A DNA stretch of 64,000 nt from Gammaproteobacteria bacterium (GCA_018820765.1 JAHJNN010000012.1:186001-250000); one strand, 5' to 3'; shown: positions 35,087 through 45,022, counted from the first letter of the stretch. A program made the numbers and translations. The notes: generated by a model from the letters alone, not told the origin.

Positions 35087-36319
35087 TCAGGCCGCGTCGT
35101 CGGACGTTTTTTTCGGCCGCATCGACCCGGCAATCAGCTTGTACTGCAGGAAGCGGGTTTCGATCGGGCCGTTGAACAGAGGGATGCGGCGGCTGGCCTT
35201 GAGTCCGAGCAGCTTCGGCAGCAGGGGATCGCCGGAAATGATCCACGCCTCCCAGCCGGAAAAATTCTGCTTCAGCCAGTCGCCCAGCAGGGGATACCAC
35301 TCGGCCAGTTCCTCGGCCTCGCCGATGCGCTCGCCGTAGGGCGGGTTGGTGACGATGGTACCAACCGGCGTCGGCGCCTTCAGCTCGAGCACGTCGGACA
35401 CCTTCAGCTCGATGGCATCGGCATAGCCTGCGCCGGCGAGGTTGTTCCTCGCCTTGTCGAGCACCCAGCGATCCTGGTCGGCACCGAAAATGGGCAGTTG
35501 GGCCGGGAGCGGCTTTTCCTGCGCCTGCGCATCCATCTTGATGCGCTGCCACAGCGCCGCGTCGAAATCGCGGTAATGCTCGAAGGCAAAATGCCGTGCC
35601 CGCCCCGGCGCGCGGTTCAACGCCATGTCCGCGGCTTCGAGCAGGATGGTGCCGGCGCCGCACATCGGGTCCAGCAGGGGCGTGCCGGGCTCCCAGCCGG
35701 ACAGCATCAAGAGGCCGGCGGCGAGGTTTTCCTTGATCGAGGCCGCGCTCGCCTCGCGCTTGAAGCCGCGCTTGAAGAGCGGCTCGCCGCTGGTGTCGAG
35801 ATAGAAGGTCACCGCGTCCGGGGTGAAGAAGGCATACACCGGCACGTCGGGTGCTTCGGTGTCGACGCTGGGGCGTTCGCGCGTTTCCTCGCGGAAGCGG
35901 TCGCAGATCGCGTCCTTGATCTTCAGCGTGATGAAGTTGAGGCTTTTCAGTGGCGCATTCTGCGCGCCGACCTTCACCGCGATGGTCTTGTTGACGTCGA
36001 ACCACTCCGGCCACGGCAGGTCGAGCGCGGCGCGGTAGATGTGTTCTTCCTTGCGGTAGCGGGTGTAGCCGACCTTGCGCAGGATGCGGGTGGCGATGCG
36101 CGACGTCAGGTTGGCGCGCATCTCGGCGGCGGCATCGGCCATGAACAGCACACCGGCGGGCACCTGGCGCACCACCTGCGCGCCGGCGGCCGCCAGTTCG
36201 GCTTCGAGCAGCACCTCCAGCCCGCGCGGGCAGGTGGCGAAATGGCTGGCAGGCGGCAGCGCCTCGCGCTCGGGTCGAACGGGATGCGGCGTTTTAGTGC
36301 GACGGGATTCGGGTTTCAA
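35087..36319 (-). CDS. THUMP-domain 23S rRNA guanine methyltransferase (RlmL N-terminal type)
   Basis: A 410-residue class I S-adenosylmethionine methyltransferase with an N-terminal THUMP RNA-binding domain (about 70-185). The SAM motif LLDPMCGAGTILLEAAD and the catalytic NPPYGER are seen. It matches the N-terminal half of E. coli RlmL, which makes m2G2445, without the C-terminal RlmK half; that short form is usual in betaproteobacteria. The only start that gives a full THUMP region is a TTG at 36319. It lies 22 bases from the inverted repeat at 36342-36425. Confidence 0.9.
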   Translation of the reverse strand: MKPESRRTKTPHPVRPEREALPPASHFATCPRGLEVLLEAELAAAGAQVVRQVPAGVLFMADAAAEMRANLTSRIATRILRKVGYTRYRKEEHIYRAALDLPWPEWFDVNKTIAVKVGAQNAPLKSLNFITLKIKDAICDRFREETRERPSVDTEAPDVPVYAFFTPDAVTFYLDTSGEPLFKRGFKREASAASIKENLAAGLLMLSGWEPGTPLLDPMCGAGTILLEAADMALNRAPGRARHFAFEHYRDFDAALWQRIKMDAQAQEKPLPAQLPIFGADQDRWVLDKARNNLAGAGYADAIELKVSDVLELKAPTPVGTIVTNPPYGERIGEAEELAEWYPLLGDWLKQNFSGWEAWIISGDPLLPKLLGLKASRRIPLFNGPIETRFLQYKLIAGSMRPKKTSDDAA

Positions 36320-36341
36320 ACTGGACTCTCAAAAACGTTTA

Positions 36342-36425
36342 TCCGCGAAGGACGCGAAGAAACGCGAAGTAAAAAAACCAGTATTTCTTAAGGTTTTCTT
36401 CGCGCACCTTCGCGTCCTTCGCGGA
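36342..36425. repeat. Inverted repeat of the TTCGCGTCCTTCGCGGA dispersed family
   Basis: An 18-bp perfect inverted repeat (36342-36359 starting TCCGCGAAGGACGCG; 36408-36425 ending CGTCCTTCGCGGA) encloses an AT-rich centre with runs of A and T. The words TTCGCGTCCTTCGCGGA are a well-known dispersed repeat in several proteobacteria. It fills the gap between hemJ and the methyltransferase gene, both on the minus strand, and may end hemJ transcription. Confidence 0.75.
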
Positions 36426-36437
36426 TGAAAAAAGAAG

Positions 36438-36851
36438 TTAAAACGGCTTCAGCACCACCAGCAGCACGACGACCAGCAGCACGATCACCGGTATTTCATT
36501 GAACCAGCGGAACCATACGTGGGATTTGGTGTTCTGTCTGGCTTCGAATGCGCGCAAGAGGCTTTTGCAGACGTGGTGATAGCCGACCAGCCCGGCGACC
36601 AGAATCAGCTTGGCCCACATCCAGTTCATGGAAAGCGGGAAGTACGCCAGCCACAGCCAGATGCCGGTCGCCAGCGTCAGCCACATGATGGGCGACACGA
36701 ACCGATACAATTTGCCCGCCATCAGCAGCAGGCGGTCGTAGGCGGCGTCATTTTTTTCCATCGCCAGGTTGACGAAGATGCGCGGCAGGTAGAACAACCC
36801 GGCGAACCAGCTCACCACCATCACGATATGAAACGATTTCAGCCACAGCAT
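36438..36851 (-). CDS. hemJ: CopD/HemJ family membrane protein (probable protoporphyrinogen oxidase)
   Basis: A 137-residue four-helix membrane protein of the UPF0093/HemJ family. The start MLWLKSFHIVMVVSWFAGLF and LFYLPRIFVNLA are characteristic; His9 and the Lys in WAKLILV match conserved residues of HemJ. HemJ oxidises protoporphyrinogen IX in heme synthesis in bacteria without HemG or HemY. The ATG at 36851 fits the family start; a longer upstream frame is antisense to the TlpA gene. Its start codon overlaps the start codon of the divergent TlpA gene by two bases. Confidence 0.87.
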   Translation of the reverse strand: MLWLKSFHIVMVVSWFAGLFYLPRIFVNLAMEKNDAAYDRLLLMAGKLYRFVSPIMWLTLATGIWLWLAYFPLSMNWMWAKLILVAGLVGYHHVCKSLLRAFEARQNTKSHVWFRWFNEIPVIVLLVVVLLVVLKPF

Positions 36852-37386
36852 GGATAGACAAGCCCTCATCAAGAAGTGGACGCCGAGTCCGCTGACCCTG
36901 ATTTTACTGGGTTTGATCGCCTGGCTGTGGTTTCGCCCGCCGGCCGACGTCAGCGAGGAGAATCGCCCTGCCCCGCCCTGGCAGGTCACCCTGCCGGATG
37001 GCCGCGTGCTGACCAGCGACGCGCTCAAGGGAAAGGTCGTGCTGGTGAACTTCTGGGCGACCTGGTGCCCCTACTGCCGCAAGGAAAAGCCGGTGATCGA
37101 CCGTTTCTGGAAGGACACCCGCAGCCGGGGCTTCGAGGTCGTTTCGATCAGCGTCGACGATTCGCCGGAGAAAATTTCCGCCTGGATGCAGGATAAGGGC
37201 TATGCCTTCATGGCCGCGCCGACCAACGCCTCGGTGGCCGCCGCTTTCGGCTACGTGTCGAGTGTGCCCACCTCGTTCATCGTCGATGCCGAGGGGCGCA
37301 TCCGCCACAAGATCGCGGGACAGGTGCATTATCCGCGGCTGGAGAAACTCGTCGTCCCCTTGCTCCCCCGGACCCAACAGCCATGA
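36850..37386 (+). CDS. TlpA-family membrane-anchored thiol-disulfide oxidoreductase
   Basis: A 178-residue protein with an N-terminal anchor (about 15-29) and a periplasmic thioredoxin fold bearing WATWCPYCRKE as active site and a VPTSFIVD cis-Pro region. Such proteins reduce disulfides in the periplasm, for example during cytochrome c maturation. The ATG at 36850 shares bases with the opposite-strand hemJ ATG, and no ribosome site is obvious. slyX overlaps its stop (ATGA). Confidence 0.92.
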   Translation: MDRQALIKKWTPSPLTLILLGLIAWLWFRPPADVSEENRPAPPWQVTLPDGRVLTSDALKGKVVLVNFWATWCPYCRKEKPVIDRFWKDTRSRGFEVVSISVDDSPEKISAWMQDKGYAFMAAPTNASVAAAFGYVSSVPTSFIVDAEGRIRHKIAGQVHYPRLEKLVVPLLPRTQQP

Positions 37387-37586
37387 CCGAATCCCGCCTC
37401 ACCGAACTCGAAACCAAGCTCGCCTTCGCCGAAGACCTGCTCGAAACGCTCAACCAGACCGTGGTCCGCCAGCAGACGCAACTCGATTCGATGCAGCAGC
37501 AATTGCGTCTGCTGCATCAGCAGCTGCAGGACACGCTGCCGGACGAGGCACGCAGCCTGCGCGACGAGATCCCGCCGCATTACTGA
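37383..37586 (+). CDS. slyX: SlyX family protein
   Basis: A 67-residue coiled-coil protein (LETKLAFAEDLLETLNQTVV, then Gln/Leu heptads) ending in EIPPHY, the conserved SlyX tail. Function is unknown. It begins within the stop of the TlpA gene. Confidence 0.92.
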   Translation: MTESRLTELETKLAFAEDLLETLNQTVVRQQTQLDSMQQQLRLLHQQLQDTLPDEARSLRDEIPPHY

Positions 37587-37599
37587 CCTGCCCGGAGTG

Positions 37600-37825
37600 C
37601 CGTCCTCGGCGCGATAGCGGGCGAAAATCGCGCCTTGGAAGGCGCTCCTACATGTCGATGCCTTATGCGCTTGCGGCAACGCCTGCATCCCTCCTGTGGG
37701 AGCGGCGCCCTCGCCGCGATGGTCCGTGCCGCGCCACCACCCGTTTTCGCGCCGGGGGCGGCGGTGCGTGGTTGTTGCCGATTTATCGGCTATACAACCA
37801 CGGCCTACCCCTTGCGGGTGCTCCT
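37600..37825. repeat. Cluster of palindromic repeats downstream of slyX
   Basis: Three units can be told apart. GCGCCTTGGAAGGCGCTCCTAC and GTGGGAGCGGCGCCCTCGCCGCG (about 37629-37725) are REP-like and match the design at 28136. The third (37768-37825) has the stem GTGGTTGT/ACAACCAC around a loop with GCCGATTTATCGGC, then GGCCTACCCCTTGCGGGTGC. This third unit is the reverse complement of the sequence inserted in the M3 peptidase gene at 41932-41992. Its last bases overlap the TAG stop of the YhcH gene (37824-37826). Confidence 0.8.
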
Positions 37826-38273
37826 ACGACACGGCGATCTTCAGCACCACCTTGCGGATCGCGCCCGCGCCCACCAGCGGCGCGTGCGCATCGTCGGGGA
37901 AGAACAGGCAGAACGATCCCGGCGGGGTGGCGATCCAGCTTGCCGGCGCGTCGTTAAAAAAGCGGATGTCGCGCGCGGCATCGTAATCCGTCGCCGGATC
38001 CACGCATTCGACCAGCGACTTCCAGCCCATCTCGTCGACGCCTTCGAGCACCAGTTGGATGTCGATGTAGCGGCGGTGGCATTCCAGCTTCGCCTCCGCC
38101 CGCGTGCGGCCGGTACACGCCTCGACGATGGCGAAAAGCCGCTCGCCGTCGATGTCATGCCGGCCGGGCGCCAGCGCCCCCAGATCGGGGCTGCGCAGGA
38201 ATTCGAAGGCGCGCGCGAACAGTGGATGCAATGCGGCATAGCGATCGGCCTCGGTCAGTTTCGCCAGGATCAT
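37824..38273 (-). CDS. YhcH/YjgK/YiaL family protein
   Basis: A 149-residue cupin-like protein of the family that includes YhcH and the beta subunit of Ebg galactosidase. Conserved parts are ECHRRYIDIQLVLEG, GWK, and the C-terminal FCLFFPDDAHAP, which hold the metal-binding His/Glu set. Members have been linked to sugar-acid anomerisation, but function here is unknown. Its stop codon lies within the last bases of a palindromic repeat. ettA ends seven bases upstream. Confidence 0.9.
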   Translation of the reverse strand: MILAKLTEADRYAALHPLFARAFEFLRSPDLGALAPGRHDIDGERLFAIVEACTGRTRAEAKLECHRRYIDIQLVLEGVDEMGWKSLVECVDPATDYDAARDIRFFNDAPASWIATPPGSFCLFFPDDAHAPLVGAGAIRKVVLKIAVS

Positions 38274-38280
38274 CGCGCGC

Positions 38281-39945
<1,665 letters not shown>

Positions 39946-40038
39946 GAATGAATGATTCCAGTGAAAATCAGGGTTTGCCTGGGCTGCACGCATCGCATGC
40001 GGCAAGGGTGAGCAGCCGCGCGGCTGCGAGAACCTTCA

Positions 40039-40533
40039 TCAGCCCAACTCCCGGTCGAGCAGCGCCTTCAGCTTGACGAAATCGAGTTCGCCCAGCTTCT
40101 GTTCGAGGATGCGGCCGTCCTTGCCGATGATGAAGCTGGTGGGCGTGAGCTGCACGTTGCCGAAGGCGCGCGCATGCGCGCCGTCGACGTCGAGCGCGAC
40201 CGGAAACGGCAATTGCCGCGTCTGCACGAAGCTCTTCACATAGTTGGGCGGATCGTAGCTCATCGCCACCGCGATGATTTCGAAGCCGCGGTCCTTGTAT
40301 TGCGTGTAAGTTTCGACCATGCCGGGCATTTCCTTGATGCAGCCGGGGCAGGAGGTCGCCCAGAAGTTGACCAGCACGACCTTGCCGCGCAGGTCGGCCA
40401 GGGCGATGGGCTGGCCTTCCAGCGTGGTGAAGGTGGCCGCCGGCGCGCCGGGCTTGTCCATCAGGGCGAACAGCAGGGCACCGACTGCCGCGAGCACGGC
40501 AATGGCGATGAGTAGCGGCTTTGTATATTTCAC
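40039..40533 (-). CDS. TlpA-family redoxin, second copy
   Basis: A 164-residue thioredoxin-fold protein with an N-terminal signal anchor (about 6-25) and the active site WATSCPGCIKEMPG; the cis-Pro region is LTPTSFIIG. It is distinct from the TlpA protein at 36850. It lies between ettA and the carbonic anhydrase gene on the same strand. Confidence 0.92.
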   Translation of the reverse strand: MKYTKPLLIAIAVLAAVGALLFALMDKPGAPAATFTTLEGQPIALADLRGKVVLVNFWATSCPGCIKEMPGMVETYTQYKDRGFEIIAVAMSYDPPNYVKSFVQTRQLPFPVALDVDGAHARAFGNVQLTPTSFIIGKDGRILEQKLGELDFVKLKALLDRELG

Positions 40534-40575
40534 GGTGGCTTTTTTACCTTGTAACGTGCGACTTGAATCTTGTAA

Positions 40576-41121
40576 CTACGCATACGACCGCGCAAGCTTC
40601 ACATAGTGCTCGGCGGAATAATTGAAATAGGCGATCTCTTCGTCGGTCAGCGTCCGCACCTGCTTGGCGGGACGCCCCAGGTACAGATGGCCGGATTCGA
40701 GCACCTTGCCTTCCGGCACCAGCGAGCCGGCGCCCAGCAGCACGTGCTTCTGGATCACCGCATGATCGAGGATGATGCTACCCATGCCGATCAGGCATTC
40801 GTCCCCGATGGTGCAGGCATGCAGGATGACCGTGTGGCCGACGGTGACGCGCGCGCCGATGACCAGCGGGCCGCCCGCCGGATTGGCCGGCGTCCTGTGC
40901 GACACGTGCAGCACGCTGTTGTCCTGGATGTTGGTCGCCTCGCCGATGGCGATCGAGTTGACGTCGCCGCGGATCACCGCGCCCGGCCACACCGAGGCGT
41001 CGCGGCCCAGGCTGACTTCGCCGATCACCGTGGCGCGCGGGTGCACCCACGCGCCGGCGGCGAGCGTGGGCGTGATACCGTGATGCGGCGCCAGCGATTG
41101 ATCTTTAACCTTGCCTGTCAT
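40576..41121 (-). CDS. Gamma-carbonic anhydrase family protein (YrdA-like)
   Basis: A 181-residue left-handed beta-helix protein. The zinc histidines are in LHVSHR and GHTVILHACTIG, and the hexapeptide repeats (DNSVL, IGDECLIGMGS) are evident. YrdA-type proteins belong to the gamma-carbonic anhydrase fold, though activity often remains unproven. In an autotroph a role in bicarbonate/CO2 balance is possible. Confidence 0.92.
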   Translation of the reverse strand: MTGKVKDQSLAPHHGITPTLAAGAWVHPRATVIGEVSLGRDASVWPGAVIRGDVNSIAIGEATNIQDNSVLHVSHRTPANPAGGPLVIGARVTVGHTVILHACTIGDECLIGMGSIILDHAVIQKHVLLGAGSLVPEGKVLESGHLYLGRPAKQVRTLTDEEIAYFNYSAEHYVKLARSYA

Positions 41122-41151
41122 GGGGTTGAATTTCCGTCTGCGACCCGAAAG

Positions 41152-41157
41152 TATAAT
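41152..41157 (+). promoter_or_regulatory. Possible -10 box of the M3 peptidase gene
   Basis: A perfect TATAAT lies 29 bases before the ATG at 41187. The only -35-like word, TTGAAT (41126-41131), is 20 bases away, which is too far for a normal promoter, so the call is limited to the -10. Confidence 0.45.
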
Positions 41158-41186
41158 TCCCCTGTCCCTCCATTCCGAATGCCTCC

Positions 41187-43283
41187 ATGAATCCCCTACT
41201 CGATTTTTCCGGTCTGCCCCGCTTCGCCGAATTCAAGCCCGAGTTCGTCACCCCCGCCATCGACCAGCTGCTGGCCGACGCCCGCGCCGCGGTGGCGCGC
41301 GCCGAAGCCGCCGACACGCCAGCCGAATGGGACGCCTTCGTCGCCCCGCTCGACGACGCCAACGAGAAGCTGGGCCGCGCCTGGGGCCAGGTGTCGCACC
41401 TGCATTCGGTGATGGATTCGCCCGAGTTGCGCGAGGTCTACAACGCCAACCTGCCGAAAATCACCGTCTTCTACGCCGAACTGGGGCAGAACGAGGCGCT
41501 GTTCGCCAAGTACAAGGCGCTGAAGGCCAGCCCCGCCTACGCCGCACTGTCCGCCCCGCGCAAGAAGATCGTGGAAAACGAGCTGCGTGATTTCCGCCTC
41601 GGCGGCGCCGAGCTGCCGGCCGACAAGAAGGCGCGCTTCATGCAGGTGCAGGAGGAGCTGGCGCAGCTGTCCGCCAAGTTCGAGGAAAACCTGCTCGACG
41701 CCACCAACGCCTTCGCGCTCTACATCGACGACGCGGCCCAACTCGCCGGCATGCCGGAGGACGTGCAGGCGATGATGAAGGCCGCCGCCGAGACCGATGG
41801 GAAATCAGGCTTCAAGATCACCCTGCACATGCCGTCCTACCTGCCGGTGATGCAGTACGCCGACAACCGCGACCTGCGCGAACAGGTCTATCGCGCCTAC
41901 GTCACCCGCGCCTCCGAATTCGGCAAGACCGAGCACCCGCAAGGGGTAGGCCACGGTTGTAAAGACGCTGAAGTGTCAACAACCGTGCTCCTCGACAACA
42001 CCCCGCTGATCGGCAGCATCCTCAGGCTGCGGCGCGAAGCCGCCGAGCTGCTCGGTTTCAAGAGCTACGCCGAGGTGTCGCTGGCGGCCAAGATGGCCGA
42101 CACCCCGGTCGAGGTGCTGAAGTTCCTCGACGAACTCGGCGCCCGCGCGCGCCCCTATGCCGAAAAGGATTACGCCGAACTCAAGGCCTTCGCCCGCAAC
42201 GAACTCGGGTTGAGCGACCTGCAGGCCTGGGACAACACCTACGTGTCGGAAAAACTGAGCGTCGCCCGCTACAGCTTCTCGGACCAGGAAGTGAAGCAGT
42301 ATTTCCCCGAGCCGCGCGTGCTGGCGGGGCTATTCAAGCTGATCGAAACGCTCTACGGCCTGCATGTGCGCGAGGACAGCGCGCCGGTGTGGCATCCCGA
42401 CGTCAAGTTCTACACCTTGACGGATCACGCCGGCCAGCGCGTCGGCCAGTTCTACCTGGATATGTACGCCCGCGCCTCCAAGCGCGGCGGCGCCTGGATG
42501 GACGATGTCATCACCCGCCGCAAGAAAGCTGACGACATCCAGACGCCGGTGGCCTACCTCAACTGCAATTTCTCCGGGCCGGTCGGCGACAAGCCTGCGC
42601 TCTTCACCCACGACGAGGTCATCACCCTGTTCCACGAGGCCGGACACGGCCTGCACCACCTGCTGACGCAGATCGAGGAACTCGGGGTGTCCGGCATCAA
42701 CGGCGTCGAGTGGGACGCGGTCGAACTGCCGAGCCAGTTCATGGAGAACTTCTGCTGGGAATGGGACGTACTGAAGCACATGACCGCCCATGTGGAGACC
42801 GGCGAGACATTGCCGCGCGCGCTGTTCGACAAGATGCTGGCGGCAAAGAACTTCCAGTCCGGCCTGCAGACGCTGCGCCAGATCGAATTCGCCAGCTTCG
42901 ACATGCACCTGCACGACGACTTCGACCCCAACGGCCCCCGCAGCGCACAGGACCTGATCGACGACATCCGGAAGAAAGTCGCGGTCATCATTCCGCCGGC
43001 CTACAACCGCTTCCCCAACAACTTCTCGCACATCTTCGCCGGCGGCTACGCTGCGGGCTATTACAGCTACAAATGGGCGGAAGTGCTGTCGGCCGACGCC
43101 TACGCGCTGTTCGAGGACGAGGCCGAAGGCTACGGCGGCGTGCTGAACCCCGAGGTCGGCCACCGCTTCTGGAGCGAAATCCTCGCCCAGGGCGGCGCCC
43201 GCCCGGCGCTCGAATCGTTCAAGGCCTTCCGCGGCCGCGAGCCGACCATCGACGCCCTGCTGCGGCACAACGGCATGGCTTGA
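41187..43283 (+). CDS. prlC: M3 family oligopeptidase A with in-frame repeat insertion
   Basis: Cytosolic zinc metallopeptidase that degrades short peptides, including cleaved signal peptides. The zinc motif HEAGHGLHH (H483, H487) and the downstream Glu region are intact. At 698 residues it is slightly longer than E. coli PrlC (680). The excess is explained by residues 249-269, HPQGVGHGCKDAEVSTTV, which interrupt the conserved region between YVTRAS and DNTPLI. The DNA for these residues is a palindromic repeat found elsewhere in the window. The frame is unbroken, so the protein is probably made and functional. Confidence 0.95.
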   Translation: MNPLLDFSGLPRFAEFKPEFVTPAIDQLLADARAAVARAEAADTPAEWDAFVAPLDDANEKLGRAWGQVSHLHSVMDSPELREVYNANLPKITVFYAELGQNEALFAKYKALKASPAYAALSAPRKKIVENELRDFRLGGAELPADKKARFMQVQEELAQLSAKFEENLLDATNAFALYIDDAAQLAGMPEDVQAMMKAAAETDGKSGFKITLHMPSYLPVMQYADNRDLREQVYRAYVTRASEFGKTEHPQGVGHGCKDAEVSTTVLLDNTPLIGSILRLRREAAELLGFKSYAEVSLAAKMADTPVEVLKFLDELGARARPYAEKDYAELKAFARNELGLSDLQAWDNTYVSEKLSVARYSFSDQEVKQYFPEPRVLAGLFKLIETLYGLHVREDSAPVWHPDVKFYTLTDHAGQRVGQFYLDMYARASKRGGAWMDDVITRRKKADDIQTPVAYLNCNFSGPVGDKPALFTHDEVITLFHEAGHGLHHLLTQIEELGVSGINGVEWDAVELPSQFMENFCWEWDVLKHMTAHVETGETLPRALFDKMLAAKNFQSGLQTLRQIEFASFDMHLHDDFDPNGPRSAQDLIDDIRKKVAVIIPPAYNRFPNNFSHIFAGGYAAGYYSYKWAEVLSADAYALFEDEAEGYGGVLNPEVGHRFWSEILAQGGARPALESFKAFRGREPTIDALLRHNGMA
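41932..41992. repeat. Palindromic repeat inserted in frame within the M3 peptidase gene
   Basis: GAGCACCCGCAAGGGGTAGGCC is followed by the hairpin arms CACGGTTGT (41952-41960) and ACAACCGTG (41979-41987). The first 22 bases are identical to the reverse complement of the intergenic unit at 37768-37825, and the remainder matches in design. A more distant copy (GGCCTGCCCCTTGCGGGTA) lies at 43361-43410. The insertion adds about 17 residues and keeps the frame. Confidence 0.88.
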
Positions 43284-43297
43284 GCATGGTTGTTGAC

Positions 43298-43410
43298 GCA
43301 TACGATTCCACATGGGCTTCAGCCCATAGTGGATCGGAGTCCTTAAGGCTTTAGTGCGAAGTTGTTGACGACTTGTCGTCTTTACAACTTCGGCCTGCCC
43401 CTTGCGGGTA
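43298..43410. repeat. Two palindromic repeats between the M3 peptidase and the glutaredoxin gene
   Basis: Unit one (43298-43342) reads GCATACGATTCCACATGGGC-TTCA-GCCCATAGTGGATCGGAGTCC and forms a hairpin on ATGGGC/GCCCAT. Unit two (43361-43410) has the stem GTTGT...ACAAC around GACGACTTGTCGTC and ends GGCCTGCCCCTTGCGGGTA. Unit one matches 44077-44169 and unit two matches the in-frame repeat at 41932. Together they occupy most of the 183-base gap. Confidence 0.8.
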
Positions 43411-43466
43411 AAGCTTCGGCCGGCGACCGCCGTTATAACGAAGGATCAGGTCTTTCGGAGCATGTC

Positions 43467-44015
43467 ATGAAAGCAGGAACCCTCTTGATGGCGGCATGGC
43501 TGGCGGCGGCAAGCATGCCGCTGGCAGCCGCCCAGCTGTATCAATGGAAGGACGCCCAGGGCCGCACGGTCTACAGCGACCAGGCGCCGCCCCCCAGCGT
43601 CAGGAACGCTCAGCAAAGAAGCTTCAAGGGCAGCTTCATCGAAGGCAGCGAATCCTATGCCGCCCGAATTGCTCGCGAGAAAAATCCGGTCACCCTGTAT
43701 GCCAACGCCTGCGGCGCACCCTGCGACGACGCGCGCAGGCTGCTCGTCGAACGCGGCATCCCCTTCAGCAGCAAGGATCCCCAGGCCAACCCGGAGGCGC
43801 AGGCCGAACTGAAAAAGCTGACCGGCCAACTGCGCGTGCCGGTGCTGGTGGTCGGCAGCGACAAGATCGACGGCTTTGAAACCGGTCAGTGGCAGGCCAT
43901 GCTCGACAAGGCGGGCTATCCCAAGACCCCGATCCCCGGAACCAAGCCTCCGCCTCCGGCAGCCCCTGCAGGGGCGCCGGCCGCCCCGACTGCGGCTCCC
44001 GCACCGGCCCCCTGA
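43467..44015 (+). CDS. Exported DUF4124-glutaredoxin fusion protein
   Basis: A 182-residue protein. A signal peptide (about 1-22) precedes a DUF4124 segment (QLYQWKDAQGRTVYSDQAPPP) and then a glutaredoxin-like fold (PVTLYANACGAPCDDARRLL; cis-Pro RVPVLVVG). The active-site-like motif is CGAPC, with three residues between the cysteines instead of two. The last 30 residues are Pro/Ala-rich. Likely periplasmic; redox activity is uncertain because of the odd spacing. Start chosen at 43467 after a GGAG. Confidence 0.87.
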   Translation: MKAGTLLMAAWLAAASMPLAAAQLYQWKDAQGRTVYSDQAPPPSVRNAQQRSFKGSFIEGSESYAARIAREKNPVTLYANACGAPCDDARRLLVERGIPFSSKDPQANPEAQAELKKLTGQLRVPVLVVGSDKIDGFETGQWQAMLDKAGYPKTPIPGTKPPPPAAPAGAPAAPTAAPAPAP

Positions 44016-44076
44016 GGGCTGCATCGCGCCAGTCCGCGCGCGCCCTAAAGGATTCTTTTCAATACCCCTTGCGGGT

Positions 44077-44169
44077 ACTCCGATCCACATGGGCTGAAGC
44101 CCATGTGGAATCGTATGCCCTAAAGGACTCCGATCCACTACGTGCTAAAGCACGTGTGGAATCGTATGC
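44077..44169. repeat. Tandem pair of palindromic repeats upstream of exonuclease III
   Basis: Two units in the same orientation: ACTCCGATCCACATGGGC...GCCCATGTGGAATCGTATGC (44077-44119) and ACTCCGATCCACTACGTGC...GCACGTGTGGAATCGTATGC (44127-44169). Each is a hairpin with compensating changes in the stem (ATGGGC/GCCCAT against ACGTGC/GCACGT), so the structure is conserved while the sequence differs. They are inverted relative to the copy at 43298. Confidence 0.82.
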
Positions 44170-44184
44170 GCTACACTCGGCGGC

Positions 44185-44982
44185 ATGAAAATCGCCGCCT
44201 GGAACGTCAACTCCCTCAAGGTCCGCCTGCCCCAGTTGCTGGACTTTCTCGCCACCCGCCAGCCCGACGCAGTGTGCCTGCAGGAAACCAAGCTCACCGA
44301 CGACAATTTTCCGGTCGCCGAACTGGCCGCGGCCGGCTACCGCGTCGCCTTCGTCGGCCAGAAAACCTACAACGGCGTCGCCATCGTCAGCCGCGCCGAA
44401 CCGCTCGACGTGCAGATCGGCATCCCGGGCCTGGAGGACGAACAGAAGCGCGTCATCGCCGCCACCGTCGACGGCGTGCGGCTGGTATGCGTGTACTGCC
44501 CCAACGGCCAGAGCCTCGATTCCGACAAATATCCCTACAAGCTCGCCTGGTTCGACGCCCTGGCCGCCTGGCTGAAGGACGAACTGGTTCGCCACCCCAA
44601 ACTCGCGGTGCTCGGCGACTACAACGTCGCACCGGATGACCGCGATGTCCACGACCCCGAGGTGTGGAAAGACTGCGTGCTGGTGTCGGAGCCGGAACGC
44701 GAACGTTTTCGGAAGCTGCTGGCGCTGGGTCTGAAGGATAGCTTCAGGCTGTTCGAGCAACCCGAAAAAAGCTTCAGCTGGTGGGACTACCGCATGATGG
44801 GCTTCCGCCGCAACCACGGCCTCAGGATCGACCATATCCTGCTGTCCGAACCGCTCGTCGCCGCCTGCACCGCCGCCAGCATCGACCGCGACATGCGCAA
44901 GCTGGAACGGCCGTCGGATCACGCACCGGTGGTGGCGGAAATTGGCTTAGGGAGCCCTGACGGCACTCGAGTTGGACCGTAA
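44185..44982 (+). CDS. xth: Exodeoxyribonuclease III
   Basis: AP endonuclease and 3'-5' exonuclease for base-excision repair, 265 residues. The family start [20 protein letters not shown], metal residue in LQETKL, catalytic GDYNVAP and [14 protein letters not shown] and the final PSDHAPV are all seen. It lies just before the AT-richer accessory cluster and is convergent with the aminotransferase gene. Confidence 0.97.
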   Translation: MKIAAWNVNSLKVRLPQLLDFLATRQPDAVCLQETKLTDDNFPVAELAAAGYRVAFVGQKTYNGVAIVSRAEPLDVQIGIPGLEDEQKRVIAATVDGVRLVCVYCPNGQSLDSDKYPYKLAWFDALAAWLKDELVRHPKLAVLGDYNVAPDDRDVHDPEVWKDCVLVSEPERERFRKLLALGLKDSFRLFEQPEKSFSWWDYRMMGFRRNHGLRIDHILLSEPLVAACTAASIDRDMRKLERPSDHAPVVAEIGLGSPDGTRVGP

Positions 44983-45022
44983 CTCAGTCGCCCCCAACCA
45001 ACGGGCAACACGGCAAAGGAAA

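Noticed and set aside
41932-41992. The odd segment in the M3 peptidase as a sequencing error or frameshift pair
   Set aside because: The DNA matches a repeat found elsewhere in the window over more than 20 bases, and the reading frame and flanking conserved blocks are intact, so a real insertion is the simpler reading.
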